DNA of 64,000 nt from Erwinia psidii (GCF_003846135.1 NZ_RHHM01000012.1:88649-152648), one strand, 5' to 3'. Shown: positions 19,988 to 29,550, counted from the first letter of the stretch. Notes: generated by a model not told the origin, from the sequence alone. A program made the numbers and translations.

Positions 19988-22564
19988 ATGCCTTCTGTGA
20001 CGTACAATGAAAAACAGATCAATCGCTGGATTGGTACGCGTACCGTCGCCAGAGCACAAGAGCTGGTGGCAAAAGCGCAGAATATTCAGTGGCAAAATAA
20101 TCTGTTGACCGGTGAGGTTCCTGGAAGACAAATTGAACCTTTTCAGGTTATGGTGCATTTCAGCCTGCCACAGGGGAAGTTGCACGCCAGTGGCGAATGT
20201 ACCTGCCCGGTCAGAAATAATTGTCGCCACGTTGCGGCCGTTATGCTGGCTTATTTGCAACGGCATTCGGTAAGCCTGGCGGAAAAACACGTTGCAAAAC
20301 TCCCCGGTGTTAAACCGGTTCCCACCTTACGGCTGGAATCCCGCGCAAAGTTTGTCAGTGGCTTTGGGCGCTATGGCCATCGGCAGAAACGGTTAGACTT
20401 TGCATCCGTCCATTTTGACTATGGCAGCGTCAGCGTGGCGGCCGGTAGCAGCGGCGAGCGTTTTGCCGACCGGCAGGGCACGCTGTTTCATATTGAACGG
20501 CGGTTGGAGTTGGAGCAGAACTGGCTACGTGAGCTTAACGAAGCCGGTTTGCGAAGCGTCTCGTCAGGCCACATCTATACCCCAGCGTCATCTCCGCTGC
20601 CGCCCGTTATCTTTGCCCCGGAATCCCCCGCGCAATGGCGTGATTTCATGCGACTGACGTTGCCTGAACTTGGCAGGCGCGGCTGGAAGGTGAGTACCGA
20701 TGATGACTTCACCTGGAACGTTGTCGGGCTGGACAGTATCGACGGACGCGTAACGCAGGGCAGCGACGGCTGGTTTACGCTTGAGATGGATGCTCGCGTT
20801 GGCCGTCGCCAGGTTGCACTCCAGCCGCTGTTGGCCGGGTTGTTGCAGAAAGATCATCGCTGGCAGTCCGGCAATCTTTCTGTCATTCCTGATGGGGAGG
20901 TCATCGAATTGCGCAGCGAGCGTAACGAGCGATTTCACATCACTGCCGATCGTCTGAAGGCCGTCGTCGCGAACCTGGCCGATATTTTTGCCGGGGATGT
21001 CAGGGCACCGCTAATGATTGCGCCTTATGAAGTGGGCAGATTAATTGCCCTCAGCGATACCGGTGACTGGCAGTTTCAGGGAGAGGGCGGTGCCTGTCAG
21101 CTCGTCAGTTGCTTACGTTCAGGCGAAGGGATCGCTGCGGTAAAACCTCCGAAAGGTTTGCAGGCCGAGCTGCGGGACTACCAGCGGCTGGGCCTGAACT
21201 GGATGCAGTTTTTACGGGCGCAGAATCTGTCCGGTGTGCTGGCTGATGATATGGGATTGGGTAAAACGGTTCAGACGCTGGCCCACCTTTTGCTTGAAAA
21301 GGAAGCGGGGCGACTTGATCGTCCGGTGCTGATCGTGGTGCCCACCACGCTGGTCTATAACTGGATGCAGGAAGCTGGTCATTTTGCGCCGACCCTGAGC
21401 GTGCTGGCCCTGACCGGCCCACAGCGTAAAGATTTTTATCACCATATCGGGCAGTACGATGTGGTGCTGACCACCTATTCTTTATTGTGGCGCGACCAGC
21501 CCCAGTTGCTCAGCCACAGCTACCATTTACTGATCCTTGATGAAGCGCAATATGTTAAAAACAGCGCTTCCCGCGCCTCTTCAGTGATCCGGGCGCTCAA
21601 GTCACGTCACCGGCTCTGTCTGACCGGAACGCCGCTGGAAAATCATCTTGGTGAGCTGTGGTCGCAGTTCGACTTCCTGCTGCCGGGCTTCCTGGGAAAT
21701 GAAAAACAGTTTACTCAGGAGTGGCGTATTCCGATTGAGCGCAACGGTGACCTGGTGCGGCGTGAGTTGCTCTCGCGCCGGATACGGCCATTTATGTTGC
21801 GTCGGCGTAAGCAGGATGTGGCGAAAGAGCTGCCGCCAAAAAACACCATCATCCGTTCTGTACGGCTGGAAGATACTCAGCTTGCGCTGTATGAATCGGT
21901 TCGCAGTGCCATGCAGGACCGGGTAAAACTGGCGGTGGAACAGCAGGGCGCTGGCCGCAGTCATCTGCTGGTACTGGATGCGCTGCTGAAGCTACGGCAA
22001 ATATGCTGCGATCCCCGGTTGATTAAAACCGATAACGTACTGGGTGCAACACCGTCAGCCAAACTGACGTTGCTGCGTGAGATGCTCAACGATCTGCTGG
22101 CCGACGATCGCCATATTCTGATTTTCTCGCAGTTCACCACCATGCTGACGCTGATTGCCGACGAGTTGCGAAAAGCAGGCATCCCCTTTGTCACCTTAAC
22201 CGGTAGCACCCGCGATCGAACGGCACCGGTGCAGCGTTTTCAGAATGGGGAAGTGCCGGTATTTTTGATTAGTCTGAAAGCAGGCGGCGTCGGCCTGAAT
22301 CTGACGGCAGCGGATACGGTGATCCACTACGATCCCTGGTGGAATCCGGCCGCAGAAAATCAGGCAACCGACCGCGCCTGGCGACTGGGGCAGGATAAGC
22401 CGGTCTTTGTTTACAAACTGATTGCAGCAGGCACGATTGAAGAAAAAATCGTGGCGCTACAACAGCAGAAAGCCGAGCTGGCAGAGGGTATTTTGCAGGA
22501 TGAACTGAGTGATACCACCCTGTTCAGCAGTGATGAACTTGCGATGTTATTCGATCCGCTGTAA
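19988..22564 (+). CDS. SNF2-family helicase with SWIM zinc finger
   Basis: A Swi2/Snf2-type ATP-dependent DNA translocase, not found in E. coli K-12 apart from the distant RapA. The start MPSVTYNEKQINRW at 19988 has CAGGA about 9 bases upstream and gives 858 residues; an upstream TTG at 19877 is in frame. A SWIM finger CxC...CxH is visible in CTCPVRNNCRH (about residues 73-83). The helicase core follows: DDMGLGKTVQT (Walker A), DEAQ in ILDEAQYVKN, LTGTPLENHLGELWS, and motif VI NQATDRAWRLGQ. Related proteins are thought to act on stalled RNA polymerase or replication forks; the exact role is unknown. Divergent from nrdDG and convergent with treC, with an 8-base gap. Confidence 0.9.
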   Translation: MPSVTYNEKQINRWIGTRTVARAQELVAKAQNIQWQNNLLTGEVPGRQIEPFQVMVHFSLPQGKLHASGECTCPVRNNCRHVAAVMLAYLQRHSVSLAEKHVAKLPGVKPVPTLRLESRAKFVSGFGRYGHRQKRLDFASVHFDYGSVSVAAGSSGERFADRQGTLFHIERRLELEQNWLRELNEAGLRSVSSGHIYTPASSPLPPVIFAPESPAQWRDFMRLTLPELGRRGWKVSTDDDFTWNVVGLDSIDGRVTQGSDGWFTLEMDARVGRRQVALQPLLAGLLQKDHRWQSGNLSVIPDGEVIELRSERNERFHITADRLKAVVANLADIFAGDVRAPLMIAPYEVGRLIALSDTGDWQFQGEGGACQLVSCLRSGEGIAAVKPPKGLQAELRDYQRLGLNWMQFLRAQNLSGVLADDMGLGKTVQTLAHLLLEKEAGRLDRPVLIVVPTTLVYNWMQEAGHFAPTLSVLALTGPQRKDFYHHIGQYDVVLTTYSLLWRDQPQLLSHSYHLLILDEAQYVKNSASRASSVIRALKSRHRLCLTGTPLENHLGELWSQFDFLLPGFLGNEKQFTQEWRIPIERNGDLVRRELLSRRIRPFMLRRRKQDVAKELPPKNTIIRSVRLEDTQLALYESVRSAMQDRVKLAVEQQGAGRSHLLVLDALLKLRQICCDPRLIKTDNVLGATPSAKLTLLREMLNDLLADDRHILIFSQFTTMLTLIADELRKAGIPFVTLTGSTRDRTAPVQRFQNGEVPVFLISLKAGGVGLNLTAADTVIHYDPWWNPAAENQATDRAWRLGQDKPVFVYKLIAAGTIEEKIVALQQQKAELAEGILQDELSDTTLFSSDELAMLFDPL

Positions 22565-22571
22565 CGCCCCT

Positions 22572-24230
22572 TTATTGCTTCTGATACCACCAGACAGCTT
22601 CCCAGGGGCGAAGCATCACTTCTCCTGGCGTAACGTGGGCGTCCTGATAGTTACTTATCAGCACTTCCCACTCGCCGTGGTATGCCGACGGATGCCACAC
22701 CTGGGTTTCCGGGCTGAAATTGGCAGCAACCACTAAAGTTTCCTGCTGATAGCGGCGACAGTAGCACCACAAATGAGTGTGTTCTGGCAACAGATCGAGA
22801 TAATCGCCCCACGTCAGTATCGGATAATGCTTACGCAGCTGTATTAGCCGTTGGTAGGCATAAAACACCGAGTGCTTATCTGCCAGAGCCGCCTGTGCAT
22901 TGATGGTTTCCAGGTTGTCGCACATACCGATCCACGGTGTGCCGGTGGTAAAACCACCGTTTTCTCCATCATGCCATGGCATGGGTGTTCGGCCATTGTC
23001 TCGCGACTTGCTGGCAAGGATCACCAGCAAATTATCGCTGTTGTGTCCCTGCGAGCGTAGCTCTGCAAACATGTTGTGGCTCTCAATATCCCGGTAATCA
23101 ATGATGCGGGTAAAGTGGGGATTGGTCATTCCCAGCTCCTCGCCCTGAAAAATATAAGGCGTCCCCTGCATTCCGTGCAGCACCATCGCCAGCATTTTGG
23201 CCGATGGCACCCGATATTCCCCTTCATCGCCCCAGCGGGATACCACCCTTGGTTGGTCGTGATTACACCAGAACAGCGCATTCCATGCCTGATTGTGCAT
23301 TCCCCGCTGCCAGTGGGTGAAAATCGCTTTCTGGGCGACCAGATCAAGCGGGGTCAGTGTCCATTTCTGACCGTTATAAAAATCCACTTCAACATGGTCG
23401 AAACTAAAGACCATCGACAGTTCTTCGCCATTCAGATTGCCGTAACGCTGGCAGTGTTCAAGCGTTGCGGAGGACATTTCACCTACCGTCATCAGTCCAC
23501 GCGGGCGAAAGACATCGCGGCTCATCTCCTGCATATATTCATGGATCCGCGGCCCATCGGTGTAGAGTCGTAATCCGTCGCCGCCGGGATCGTCAGGAAA
23601 ATCCTGCCGTTTAGAGACCAGATTAACCACATCCAGTCGCAGCCCGTCGATCCCCCGATCTGCCCAGAAGTTAACGATCTGCTTTAGCTCTGCACGCAGG
23701 TTCTCATTCTCCCAGTTGAGATCGGCCTGTTCCGGTGCCCACAGATGCATATAGTACTGACTGCTCTCGGGATGCCAACGCCAGGCGCTACCACCAAATT
23801 TCGACAGCCAGTTATTCGGCGGACCGGCTGGCGTTGCATCGCGCCAGATATAGTAAGAACGGTAAGGGCTGTCGGGATCCAGCGCCTCATGAAACCAGTG
23901 ATGCTGCGTTGAACTGTGATTGAACACCATATCCAGAATCAGCCGCATCCCGCGTTTATGCGTTTCTGCCACCAGATTATCGAAGTCGGTAAGGGTGCCG
24001 AACTGCGGGTCAATGGCGGTATAGTTCGCTACGTCGTAGCCATTATCCACCTGGGGCGAAAGATAAAATGGTGTCAGCCAGAGGGCGTCCACACCCAGCT
24101 CTTTAAGGTAGTCCAGATGTTGGATGACCCCCGCCAGATCGCCGCTACCGCTTCCGGTCGTGTCCTGAAAGCTCTTGGGATAAATTTGATAGATAACGCC
24201 GTTTTGCCACCACGGGGGAAGTTTGGTCAT
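22572..24230 (-). CDS. treC: Trehalose-6-phosphate hydrolase (alpha,alpha-phosphotrehalase)
   Basis: TreC splits trehalose-6-phosphate into glucose and glucose-6-phosphate. The 552-residue GH13 protein opens WWQNGVIYQIYPKSFQDTTG. It keeps the family regions DMVFNHSS, GLRLDVVNL (nucleophile Asp), VGEMSS (acid/base Glu) and NHDQPR. In E. coli treC follows treB, the trehalose PTS transporter, and treR lies next to it. Here neither is adjacent: ridA lies upstream and the helicase gene downstream, so the trehalose transporter must be elsewhere or absent. Confidence 0.95.
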   Translation of the reverse strand: MTKLPPWWQNGVIYQIYPKSFQDTTGSGSGDLAGVIQHLDYLKELGVDALWLTPFYLSPQVDNGYDVANYTAIDPQFGTLTDFDNLVAETHKRGMRLILDMVFNHSSTQHHWFHEALDPDSPYRSYYIWRDATPAGPPNNWLSKFGGSAWRWHPESSQYYMHLWAPEQADLNWENENLRAELKQIVNFWADRGIDGLRLDVVNLVSKRQDFPDDPGGDGLRLYTDGPRIHEYMQEMSRDVFRPRGLMTVGEMSSATLEHCQRYGNLNGEELSMVFSFDHVEVDFYNGQKWTLTPLDLVAQKAIFTHWQRGMHNQAWNALFWCNHDQPRVVSRWGDEGEYRVPSAKMLAMVLHGMQGTPYIFQGEELGMTNPHFTRIIDYRDIESHNMFAELRSQGHNSDNLLVILASKSRDNGRTPMPWHDGENGGFTTGTPWIGMCDNLETINAQAALADKHSVFYAYQRLIQLRKHYPILTWGDYLDLLPEHTHLWCYCRRYQQETLVVAANFSPETQVWHPSAYHGEWEVLISNYQDAHVTPGEVMLRPWEAVWWYQKQ

Positions 24231-24412
24231 TGCTCAGTCCTGGTTATCAGGTGAAAAGATATAGGTATTGAATTAAGGCTGGCTTTTTTCTTCTTGTATA
24301 AGATTAGCCATTAACGGGCAGGGTGAAATGGTCTGAGCGACAGGAAAGGTGAAAAAATTTTCCAGGGGGATGGGATAAAACGGATGTTCGGGCAGTGAAC
24401 CGGCACATTGCG

Positions 24413-24436
24413 CACCTCTCCCGAACGGGAGAGGTG
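24413..24436. repeat. Perfect hairpin 3' of ridA
   Basis: CACCTCTCCCG (24413-24423) pairs with CGGGAGAGGTG (24426-24436), leaving a 2-base AA centre. It ends 6 bases from the ridA stop. No T-run follows in the ridA direction, so it may be a stabilising or REP-like hairpin. Confidence 0.6.
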
Positions 24437-24442
24437 ACGATG

Positions 24443-24829
24443 TTAGCGACGAACGGCGATCGCCTCGATTTCGATTTTTACGTCTTTTGGCAGACGAGCC
24501 ACTTCCACACAGGAGCGGGCCGGGAAGCTGGCGTTATGTTCGGTGAAAAAGGCTTCATAGGCGGCATTGACGGTAGCGAAATCGTTTAAATCCTTCACAA
24601 AAACGGTGGTTTTGACGATATCGCTGACTTTCAGTCCGGCAGCTTCGACAATGGCTTTCACATTGGCAAGTGACTGGCGGGCCTGAGCGGTCACGTCGTC
24701 GGCAACCGCACCGGTTGCAGGATCGACCGGAATTTGACCGGACGTAATAATCATGCTGCCCAGATCAACGCCCTGTACGTAGGGACCAATAGCAGCAGGG
24801 GCATTTTCAGTGCTGATTTCGCGAGACAT
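24443..24829 (-). CDS. ridA: 2-iminobutanoate/2-iminopropanoate deaminase RidA
   Basis: RidA hydrolyses reactive enamine/imine products of PLP enzymes, protecting e.g. branched-chain amino acid synthesis. The 128-residue product is almost identical in layout to E. coli YjgF: ENAPAAIGPYVQGVDLGSMI, SGQIPVDP, and FPARSCVEVARLPKDVKIEI, which contains the key Arg and Glu. Lies downstream of pyrI, as in E. coli. Confidence 0.97.
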   Translation of the reverse strand: MSREISTENAPAAIGPYVQGVDLGSMIITSGQIPVDPATGAVADDVTAQARQSLANVKAIVEAAGLKVSDIVKTTVFVKDLNDFATVNAAYEAFFTEHNASFPARSCVEVARLPKDVKIEIEAIAVRR

Positions 24830-24947
24830 AATTTCTCCAGATTAACAGGGAAAGTGGCGCAGGCATGTTCGTTATAACAGCCGGTTTATGCTGGTATAAG
24901 AGAAAGCATTGCCCGAAACCGGCTCATTATAAGCCGCTGACGCCTGA

Positions 24948-25412
24948 TTACCAGTTTGCCAGTACCACATGGTGGGCAAACTCTTTCTCACAGTATTTGC
25001 ACGTTAACTGCACATCTTCGTTGCGCTTTTTTACGCTGAAGCTGGAATTTACCGGTTCGCTGCGGCTGATACAGTTGCTGTTAGGGCAGGTCAGTACGCG
25101 GTCAATGCGATCGGGCAGCGTCGGCGCAATTTTGCCGACCACATCATAATTATCAATGCGGTTCACCGTGGCATGGGGCGCATACACCGCCAGTTGATTG
25201 ATCTGATCGTCGGTCAGAAACGTGTTTTCGATCTTGATCAGATCCTTGCGTCCCATCTCGCCGGAAGGCAGATTCAGCCCGATCGTAATACGTTGATCCG
25301 TTTCGGTCAGGCGGAACAGCGACAGTAGCTTAAAGCCGATCTGTGCCGGGATATGATCAATCACCGTGCCGCGCTTAATCGCTTCAACCTGCAATTTATT
25401 ATCCTGTGTCAT
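24948..25412 (-). CDS. pyrI: Aspartate carbamoyltransferase regulatory chain
   Basis: The regulatory subunit binds ATP or CTP and gives feedback control of pyrimidine synthesis. 154 residues. The effector-binding half carries [19 protein letters not shown]. The zinc site cysteines that hold the catalytic trimers are in CPNSNCISR and CKYCEKEF. It starts 9 bases after the pyrB stop, in the pyrLBI operon. Confidence 0.97.
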   Translation of the reverse strand: MTQDNKLQVEAIKRGTVIDHIPAQIGFKLLSLFRLTETDQRITIGLNLPSGEMGRKDLIKIENTFLTDDQINQLAVYAPHATVNRIDNYDVVGKIAPTLPDRIDRVLTCPNSNCISRSEPVNSSFSVKKRNEDVQLTCKYCEKEFAHHVVLANW

Positions 25413-25421
25413 GATTCCTCC

Positions 25422-26357
25422 TTACAGTGTCAGTTCGCGGGACAATACCAGGGCCAACAGTGCCTGGCGTGCATAAATACCGTTACCCGCCTGCTGGAAA
25501 TACCAGGCGTAAGGTGTTTTATCAACGTCAGGGGTTATCTCATCTATACGTGGCAGGGGGTGCAGCACCTTCATCTGTTGGCGTGCGCCGGTAAGGTCAG
25601 CCGCGCGCAGAATAAACTGTGCCTTAACGTTGGCATATTCCGACGGGTCAAGGCGCTCTTTCTGCACGCGGGTCATATACAGAATATCCACCTGAGGGAT
25701 CACCTCTTCAATACTGTCATGGCGGCTCCAGCTAATCCCTTTCTCGTCCAGCATATCGGTAATGTAGGACGGCATCGCCAGCGCATCCGGCGCGATAAAC
25801 ATAAAGCGGTTGCCATCAAATTTAGCCAGCGCCTGGGCCAGAGAATGAACGGTGCGCCCGTATTTCAGATCGCCCACCATGGCGATATTCAGATTGCTCA
25901 GACGTCCCTGAGTTTCCAGGATAGTAAACAGGTCGAGCAGGGTTTGGGTGGGATGCTGGTTGGCACCATCTCCGGCGTTAAGAATGGGGACACCCGAAGA
26001 GAACTCCGTCGCCAGCCGGGCAGCCCCTTCCTGAGGATGCCGCATCACGATAGCATCAACATAGGTGCCGATAACGGAAATGGTATCTGCCAACGTTTCA
26101 CCTTTCTTGCCCAGTGATGTATTACTGGCGTCGGGAAAGCCAACTACTGATGCGCCAAGGCGATGCATGGCCGTTTCGAAAGAGAGACGGGTACGGGTTG
26201 AGGCTTCAAAGAAGCAGCTTGCCACCACGGTGTGCTTTAATAATTCGGGCTGCGGGGTAGCCTTCAGGCTGGCGGCGGTGCGTAGTACCAGCTCTAACTC
26301 GGTACGATCGAGATCGTTGATCGAAATGATATGTTTCCTGTACAGCGGGTTAGTCAT
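25422..26357 (-). CDS. pyrB: Aspartate carbamoyltransferase catalytic chain
   Basis: Condenses carbamoyl phosphate with aspartate, the committed step of pyrimidine synthesis. 311 residues, as in E. coli. The carbamoyl-phosphate loop STRTRLSFE, the [10 protein letters not shown] segment and HPLPR are visible. Preceded by the pyrL leader and attenuator. Confidence 0.97.
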   Translation of the reverse strand: MTNPLYRKHIISINDLDRTELELVLRTAASLKATPQPELLKHTVVASCFFEASTRTRLSFETAMHRLGASVVGFPDASNTSLGKKGETLADTISVIGTYVDAIVMRHPQEGAARLATEFSSGVPILNAGDGANQHPTQTLLDLFTILETQGRLSNLNIAMVGDLKYGRTVHSLAQALAKFDGNRFMFIAPDALAMPSYITDMLDEKGISWSRHDSIEEVIPQVDILYMTRVQKERLDPSEYANVKAQFILRAADLTGARQQMKVLHPLPRIDEITPDVDKTPYAWYFQQAGNGIYARQALLALVLSRELTL

Positions 26358-26384
26358 CTTCTTTCTCCTCGGCCCCGTGAGTGC

Positions 26385-26519
26385 TTAACGGACAAAAAAA
26401 AGCCCCTCAATGAGGGGCCTTCTTTTTTTAAAATTGATGGTGCCAGGTAAGGAAAAACGGTGCTGTCCGCCTGCAAAAAGGCGCGTCTCGGCAATCATGT
26501 CAGCACTGTTTAACAGCAT
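26385..26519 (-). CDS. pyrL: pyrBI operon leader peptide
   Basis: A 44-codon frame starting MLLNSADMIAETRL and ending FFVR. Its length equals that of E. coli PyrL, though the sequence is clearly different. It runs through the attenuator hairpin, so translation close behind RNA polymerase would prevent the hairpin forming. In E. coli, low UTP stalls polymerase in the U-rich leader and couples translation to read-through. Codons for Phe and Lys runs near the end give T- and A-rich RNA as expected. Confidence 0.85.
   Translation of the reverse strand: MLLNSADMIAETRLFAGGQHRFSLPGTINFKKRRPLIEGLFFVR
26394..26419 (-). terminator. pyrBI attenuator
   Basis: On the minus strand GCCCCTC, loop ATT, GAGGGGC (26402-26418 in plus coordinates), followed by eight T. 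It lies inside the last third of pyrL and 37 bases upstream of pyrB, the position of the UTP-responsive attenuator. Confidence 0.92.
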
Positions 26520-26650
26520 AGTTCCTCCCGGCAAACGGGCGCAATTATACGCCGTTTCCCTGTGACTTCAAGACGCAATCCGTGGTCGTCCGGTGTCGTC
26601 CACTGCTCATTTCATCTGCTGACAGCATCAGTAGGATCACCAACGCTGCC
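26517..26650. repeat. Diverged copy A of the argR2-end/pyrL-start sequence
   Basis: Starting in the pyrL start codon, CATAGTTCCTCCCGGCAAAC and the following ~130 bases align with 29409-29540. The copy there is CATAGTTCCTCGCGGCGAAC, followed by the end of argR2. Translated on the minus strand, this copy reads ILLMLSADEM against ILRLLNPPADEE of intact ArgR2. It is therefore a decayed 3' end of an argR-like gene between pyrL and kup. Confidence 0.7.
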
Positions 26651-26683
26651 TGTTGCACGGTATGGTGGCCGGGATGTTCTGTC

Positions 26684-28549
26684 TCAGAATTCTTTCTGTC
26701 CACCCAGCTCGATAACCCGATTGGGCGGTATCATAAACTGTTCGTGGGCGCGCAGTGCATTATGCTGAAAGAAATGAAAAATCCCGCCTTTGAGCCGCGA
26801 TAATCCCCGGCGCTTTTTCATAATCAATGTGTCATGAGAGGTAAAGAACGACGCTTCATTCACCGTACAGCTGAACCCGGATAAGCCACAAAGATAAAGA
26901 ATTTCCTGCATCGCCGGGATCTCATGCCAGCCATAGGAGGCGGTGACCTGCCAGAACGTGGGTGACAGCTGTTGCAGAGAAATACGATTCTGGTTGTATT
27001 CTCTGGGTTTATCGGTGGTACGGATATGCAGCAAAACCACCCGTTCATGCAGCACGCGATTATGCTTCAGGTTGTGCAACAGCGCCTGTGGGATCTCACT
27101 GACCTTTTTGGTCAGAAAAACAGCGGTGCCTTCCACCCGTTTGGGCGGCGACGCTTCAAGTGAATTGATCATTGCTCTCAGGCCTTCCGCATCGTCACTG
27201 AGACGTCTGATAAGGCGGGAACGTTCACTGTTCCAGATCAACATCAGCACCAGCATCACCATGGCCAGCAGTACCGGCACCCAGCCGCCGGACAGCAGCT
27301 TGATCAGATTCGCGCTAAACAGCGTTATATCTATCACCAGCATACAAAGCAGCAGCAGTAGCGCCACCGGCAGCGGCCATTTCCAGTTTCTGAACGCCAC
27401 AATGCCGGTCAGGAACGCCGTCAGCACCATCGTGCCGGTGACCACAATGCCGTAAGCCGCAGAGAGTGCGGAAGAACTTTCAAAGGCAACAATAATCACC
27501 GTCACGGCGGCAAACAGCGACCAGTTAACTATCGGAATATAAATCTGACCGGACTCGGTGGATGAGGTGTAAACAATCCGCATCGGCGGCAGAAAGCCCT
27601 GGCGTATGGCCTGGTGGGTCAGAGTGTAAACGCCGGTGATAATCGACTGTGCCGCAATAACCGTCGCCAGCGTTGAGATAACGATCAATGGGATCTGAGC
27701 CCAGCCGGGTGCCAACATATAAAACGGGTTTTTAACCGCCTCCGGCGTGGCAAGCACCAGGGCACCCTGGCCGAAATAATTCAGTATCAGCGATGGCATC
27801 GCGATAATTAACCACGCCATTCTGATTGGCGTTTTGCCCAGATGTCCCATATCGGCGTACAGCGCCTCGGCACCGGTAACGGCCAGCACCACCATTCCCA
27901 GCGCGGCAAAGGAGAGTGCTTTATGGCTGAGTAAAAACGCCAGCGCGAAGGAAGGGTTCAGCGCATGCAGCACTCCCGGATTCATCATTATTCCTCTTAG
28001 CCCCAGCAGCGCCAGAGTGATAAACCATACCAGCATCACTGGCCCAAAAACCCGACTAACCCGCTCTGTACCGTGCTTCTGGATGATAAACAGCAGTGCG
28101 AGAATGGTCACTGAAAGCGGTACGACAAAGCGGTCCAGCGCCGGGGCGACGACCTGAATCCCCTCAATGGCCGACATTACCGAAATGGCCGGGGTGATAA
28201 CGCCATCGCCATAGAAGAACGCGCCGCCGGTCAGTCCGGCCAGCACGATCAGATGAACGGCACGCCCCTGGACGCTTTGCCGTGCCAGCGACATCAGTGT
28301 CAGGATCCCACCTTCGCCATCAATATCTGCCCGCATCACAAAACAGACATACTTAACGGTGACGATCAGCGTCAGTCCCCAGAAGATAAGGGAAAGAAAG
28401 CCCATTACCGCCGTTTCAGTTGTACCACCGGCAGGCAGAATAGAAAGACATTCCTTCAGCGTGTAAAGCGGGCTGGTACCAATATCACCAAACACGATGC
28501 CTGCTGCGGCCAGCATAGCGACAGGCAGGGACTGTTTTTTTGAGGTCAT
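26684..28549 (-). CDS. kup: Kup-type K+/H+ symporter
   Basis: A low-affinity potassium uptake system of the KUP/HAK family, inner membrane. The 621-residue product has the family N-terminus with GDIGTSPLYTLKECLS, GEGGILTLMSLARQ, GVEALYADMGH-like GAEALYADMGHLG, about 12 membrane segments, and a soluble C-terminal domain ending IPPNRVIELG. In E. coli kup lies near rbsD, not beside pyrB. Identity to E. coli Kup is moderate, so this may be a second copy. It is flanked by duplicated sequence and an IS remnant, suggesting insertion here. Confidence 0.93.
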   Translation of the reverse strand: MTSKKQSLPVAMLAAAGIVFGDIGTSPLYTLKECLSILPAGGTTETAVMGFLSLIFWGLTLIVTVKYVCFVMRADIDGEGGILTLMSLARQSVQGRAVHLIVLAGLTGGAFFYGDGVITPAISVMSAIEGIQVVAPALDRFVVPLSVTILALLFIIQKHGTERVSRVFGPVMLVWFITLALLGLRGIMMNPGVLHALNPSFALAFLLSHKALSFAALGMVVLAVTGAEALYADMGHLGKTPIRMAWLIIAMPSLILNYFGQGALVLATPEAVKNPFYMLAPGWAQIPLIVISTLATVIAAQSIITGVYTLTHQAIRQGFLPPMRIVYTSSTESGQIYIPIVNWSLFAAVTVIIVAFESSSALSAAYGIVVTGTMVLTAFLTGIVAFRNWKWPLPVALLLLLCMLVIDITLFSANLIKLLSGGWVPVLLAMVMLVLMLIWNSERSRLIRRLSDDAEGLRAMINSLEASPPKRVEGTAVFLTKKVSEIPQALLHNLKHNRVLHERVVLLHIRTTDKPREYNQNRISLQQLSPTFWQVTASYGWHEIPAMQEILYLCGLSGFSCTVNEASFFTSHDTLIMKKRRGLSRLKGGIFHFFQHNALRAHEQFMIPPNRVIELGGQKEF

Positions 28550-29119
28550 AAGAGATGCATCTTATTCGTAAGTTGTCTGAGACAAAGAACGGCCCACAAA
28601 ATAAAAATCAGCGCAGGTAGTGTAAAAATGCGCGACGTTCTCATCCTGAACAGGATTTTTTGCTGAAAGTTTACAACACTTTCAGGGCCGATTTATTGCA
28701 AAACGATAACATTATTAAACGGTTTTTTTACTCCCTCTCCCTGTATTTTTACGCTTTTTTTATACCCGACGCCGCTTAATTAATGGCTCCGGGTGCATCG
28801 CTATCTTTGTAGCTGGCGCAAAATACGTTATCAGGAAAAGGTGATGTCAGATTTGATGCTGGTTTCTCATAATATGTCTTATCACTCCACGTTCTCTGCC
28901 CTGTATAAAAGCATTTTCACCGGTGGAGATGGTGTGGGTTTATGGATTGGCGTGAAGGATAAACGGCGGTCCTGAGCATCAGCGGGAATTTATCTTCAGC
29001 ATGACCTGATGATAACTCACTGACATTTCCTCTCAGCGAAGCGGAATTTTCCCTCGCGGGCAGGGGGAAAGCTATCCCGAACTGGCGCTGGCTGCATCAC
29101 TGTTCTGCTGCGACTCGCC
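28550..29119 (+). other. Gene-poor region upstream of kup
   Basis: No intact known gene. One small frame at 28844-28975 (43 codons, starting MSDLMLVSHNMSYHST) has AGGAAAAGGTG directly upstream but no recognised relative. The kup promoter should lie within 28550-28790, which contains several T-runs. The rest appears to be scrambled remnant DNA. Confidence 0.4.
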
Positions 29120-29305
29120 TCATATGGACACCCCGCGGATAACCCGGCGGTGAAGCGTGGAATGATCAACGATAATCCCCCGTTCTGCCATCATCTCTTC
29201 CCGATTGTGCAAACTCAGTGAGTAAGCCAGATATCAGCGAACGCATTGCGCGATAACCTCTACCGGGTAATGCAGGTGGCTGAAGGCTTTTTGGATCAGA
29301 GACAT
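29120..29305 (-). pseudogene. IS6-family transposase N-terminal remnant
   Basis: Reading down from ATG at 29305 gives MSLIQKAFSHLHYPVEVIAQ, then CVR, stop, YLAYSLSLHNREEMMAERG, then IIVDHSTLHRRVIR. This is the N-terminal region of IS6-family (IS26-like) transposases, where the family has RWYLAYSLS and VDHSTLHRW. The Trp codon is now TGA (29234-29236), and the frame ends after 61 codons. The catalytic DDE domain is missing, so it is dead. Confidence 0.85.
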
Positions 29306-29370
29306 TGCCAGACAACATAAAAAAACAGGATGCTATCTGACTAAGCCTTAATGCGACAGAACCTCAGGGG

Positions 29371-29403
29371 GACACCCTGCACGCCAGTTAGCGGCAGGGT
29401 GTC
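29371..29403. repeat. Perfect 10-bp hairpin 3' of argR2
   Basis: GACACCCTGC (29371-29380) pairs with GCAGGGTGTC (29394-29403). It lies 55 bases beyond the argR2 stop in the direction of arc operon transcription. There is no clear T-run, so termination there is possible but unproven. Confidence 0.55.
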
Positions 29404-29408
29404 AGACC

Positions 29409-29550
29409 ATAGTTCCTCGCGGCGAACGGGCGCGATAACCCCGGTTCTCCCATCACTTCAGAACGTAATCCGGCTTCCTGCTACCATACCGGGCCACGTT
29501 TCCTCATCTGCCGGGGGATTTAACAGCCTGAGGATCCGGCGATGCAGCTG
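29409..29550. repeat. Copy B of the argR2-end/pyrL-start sequence
   Basis: It includes CATAGTTCCTCGCGGCGAAC followed by the intact argR2 3' end. It matches 26517-26650 with substitutions and small gaps. Between the two copies lie kup and the IS6 remnant, so they bracket an inserted or duplicated segment. Confidence 0.7.
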
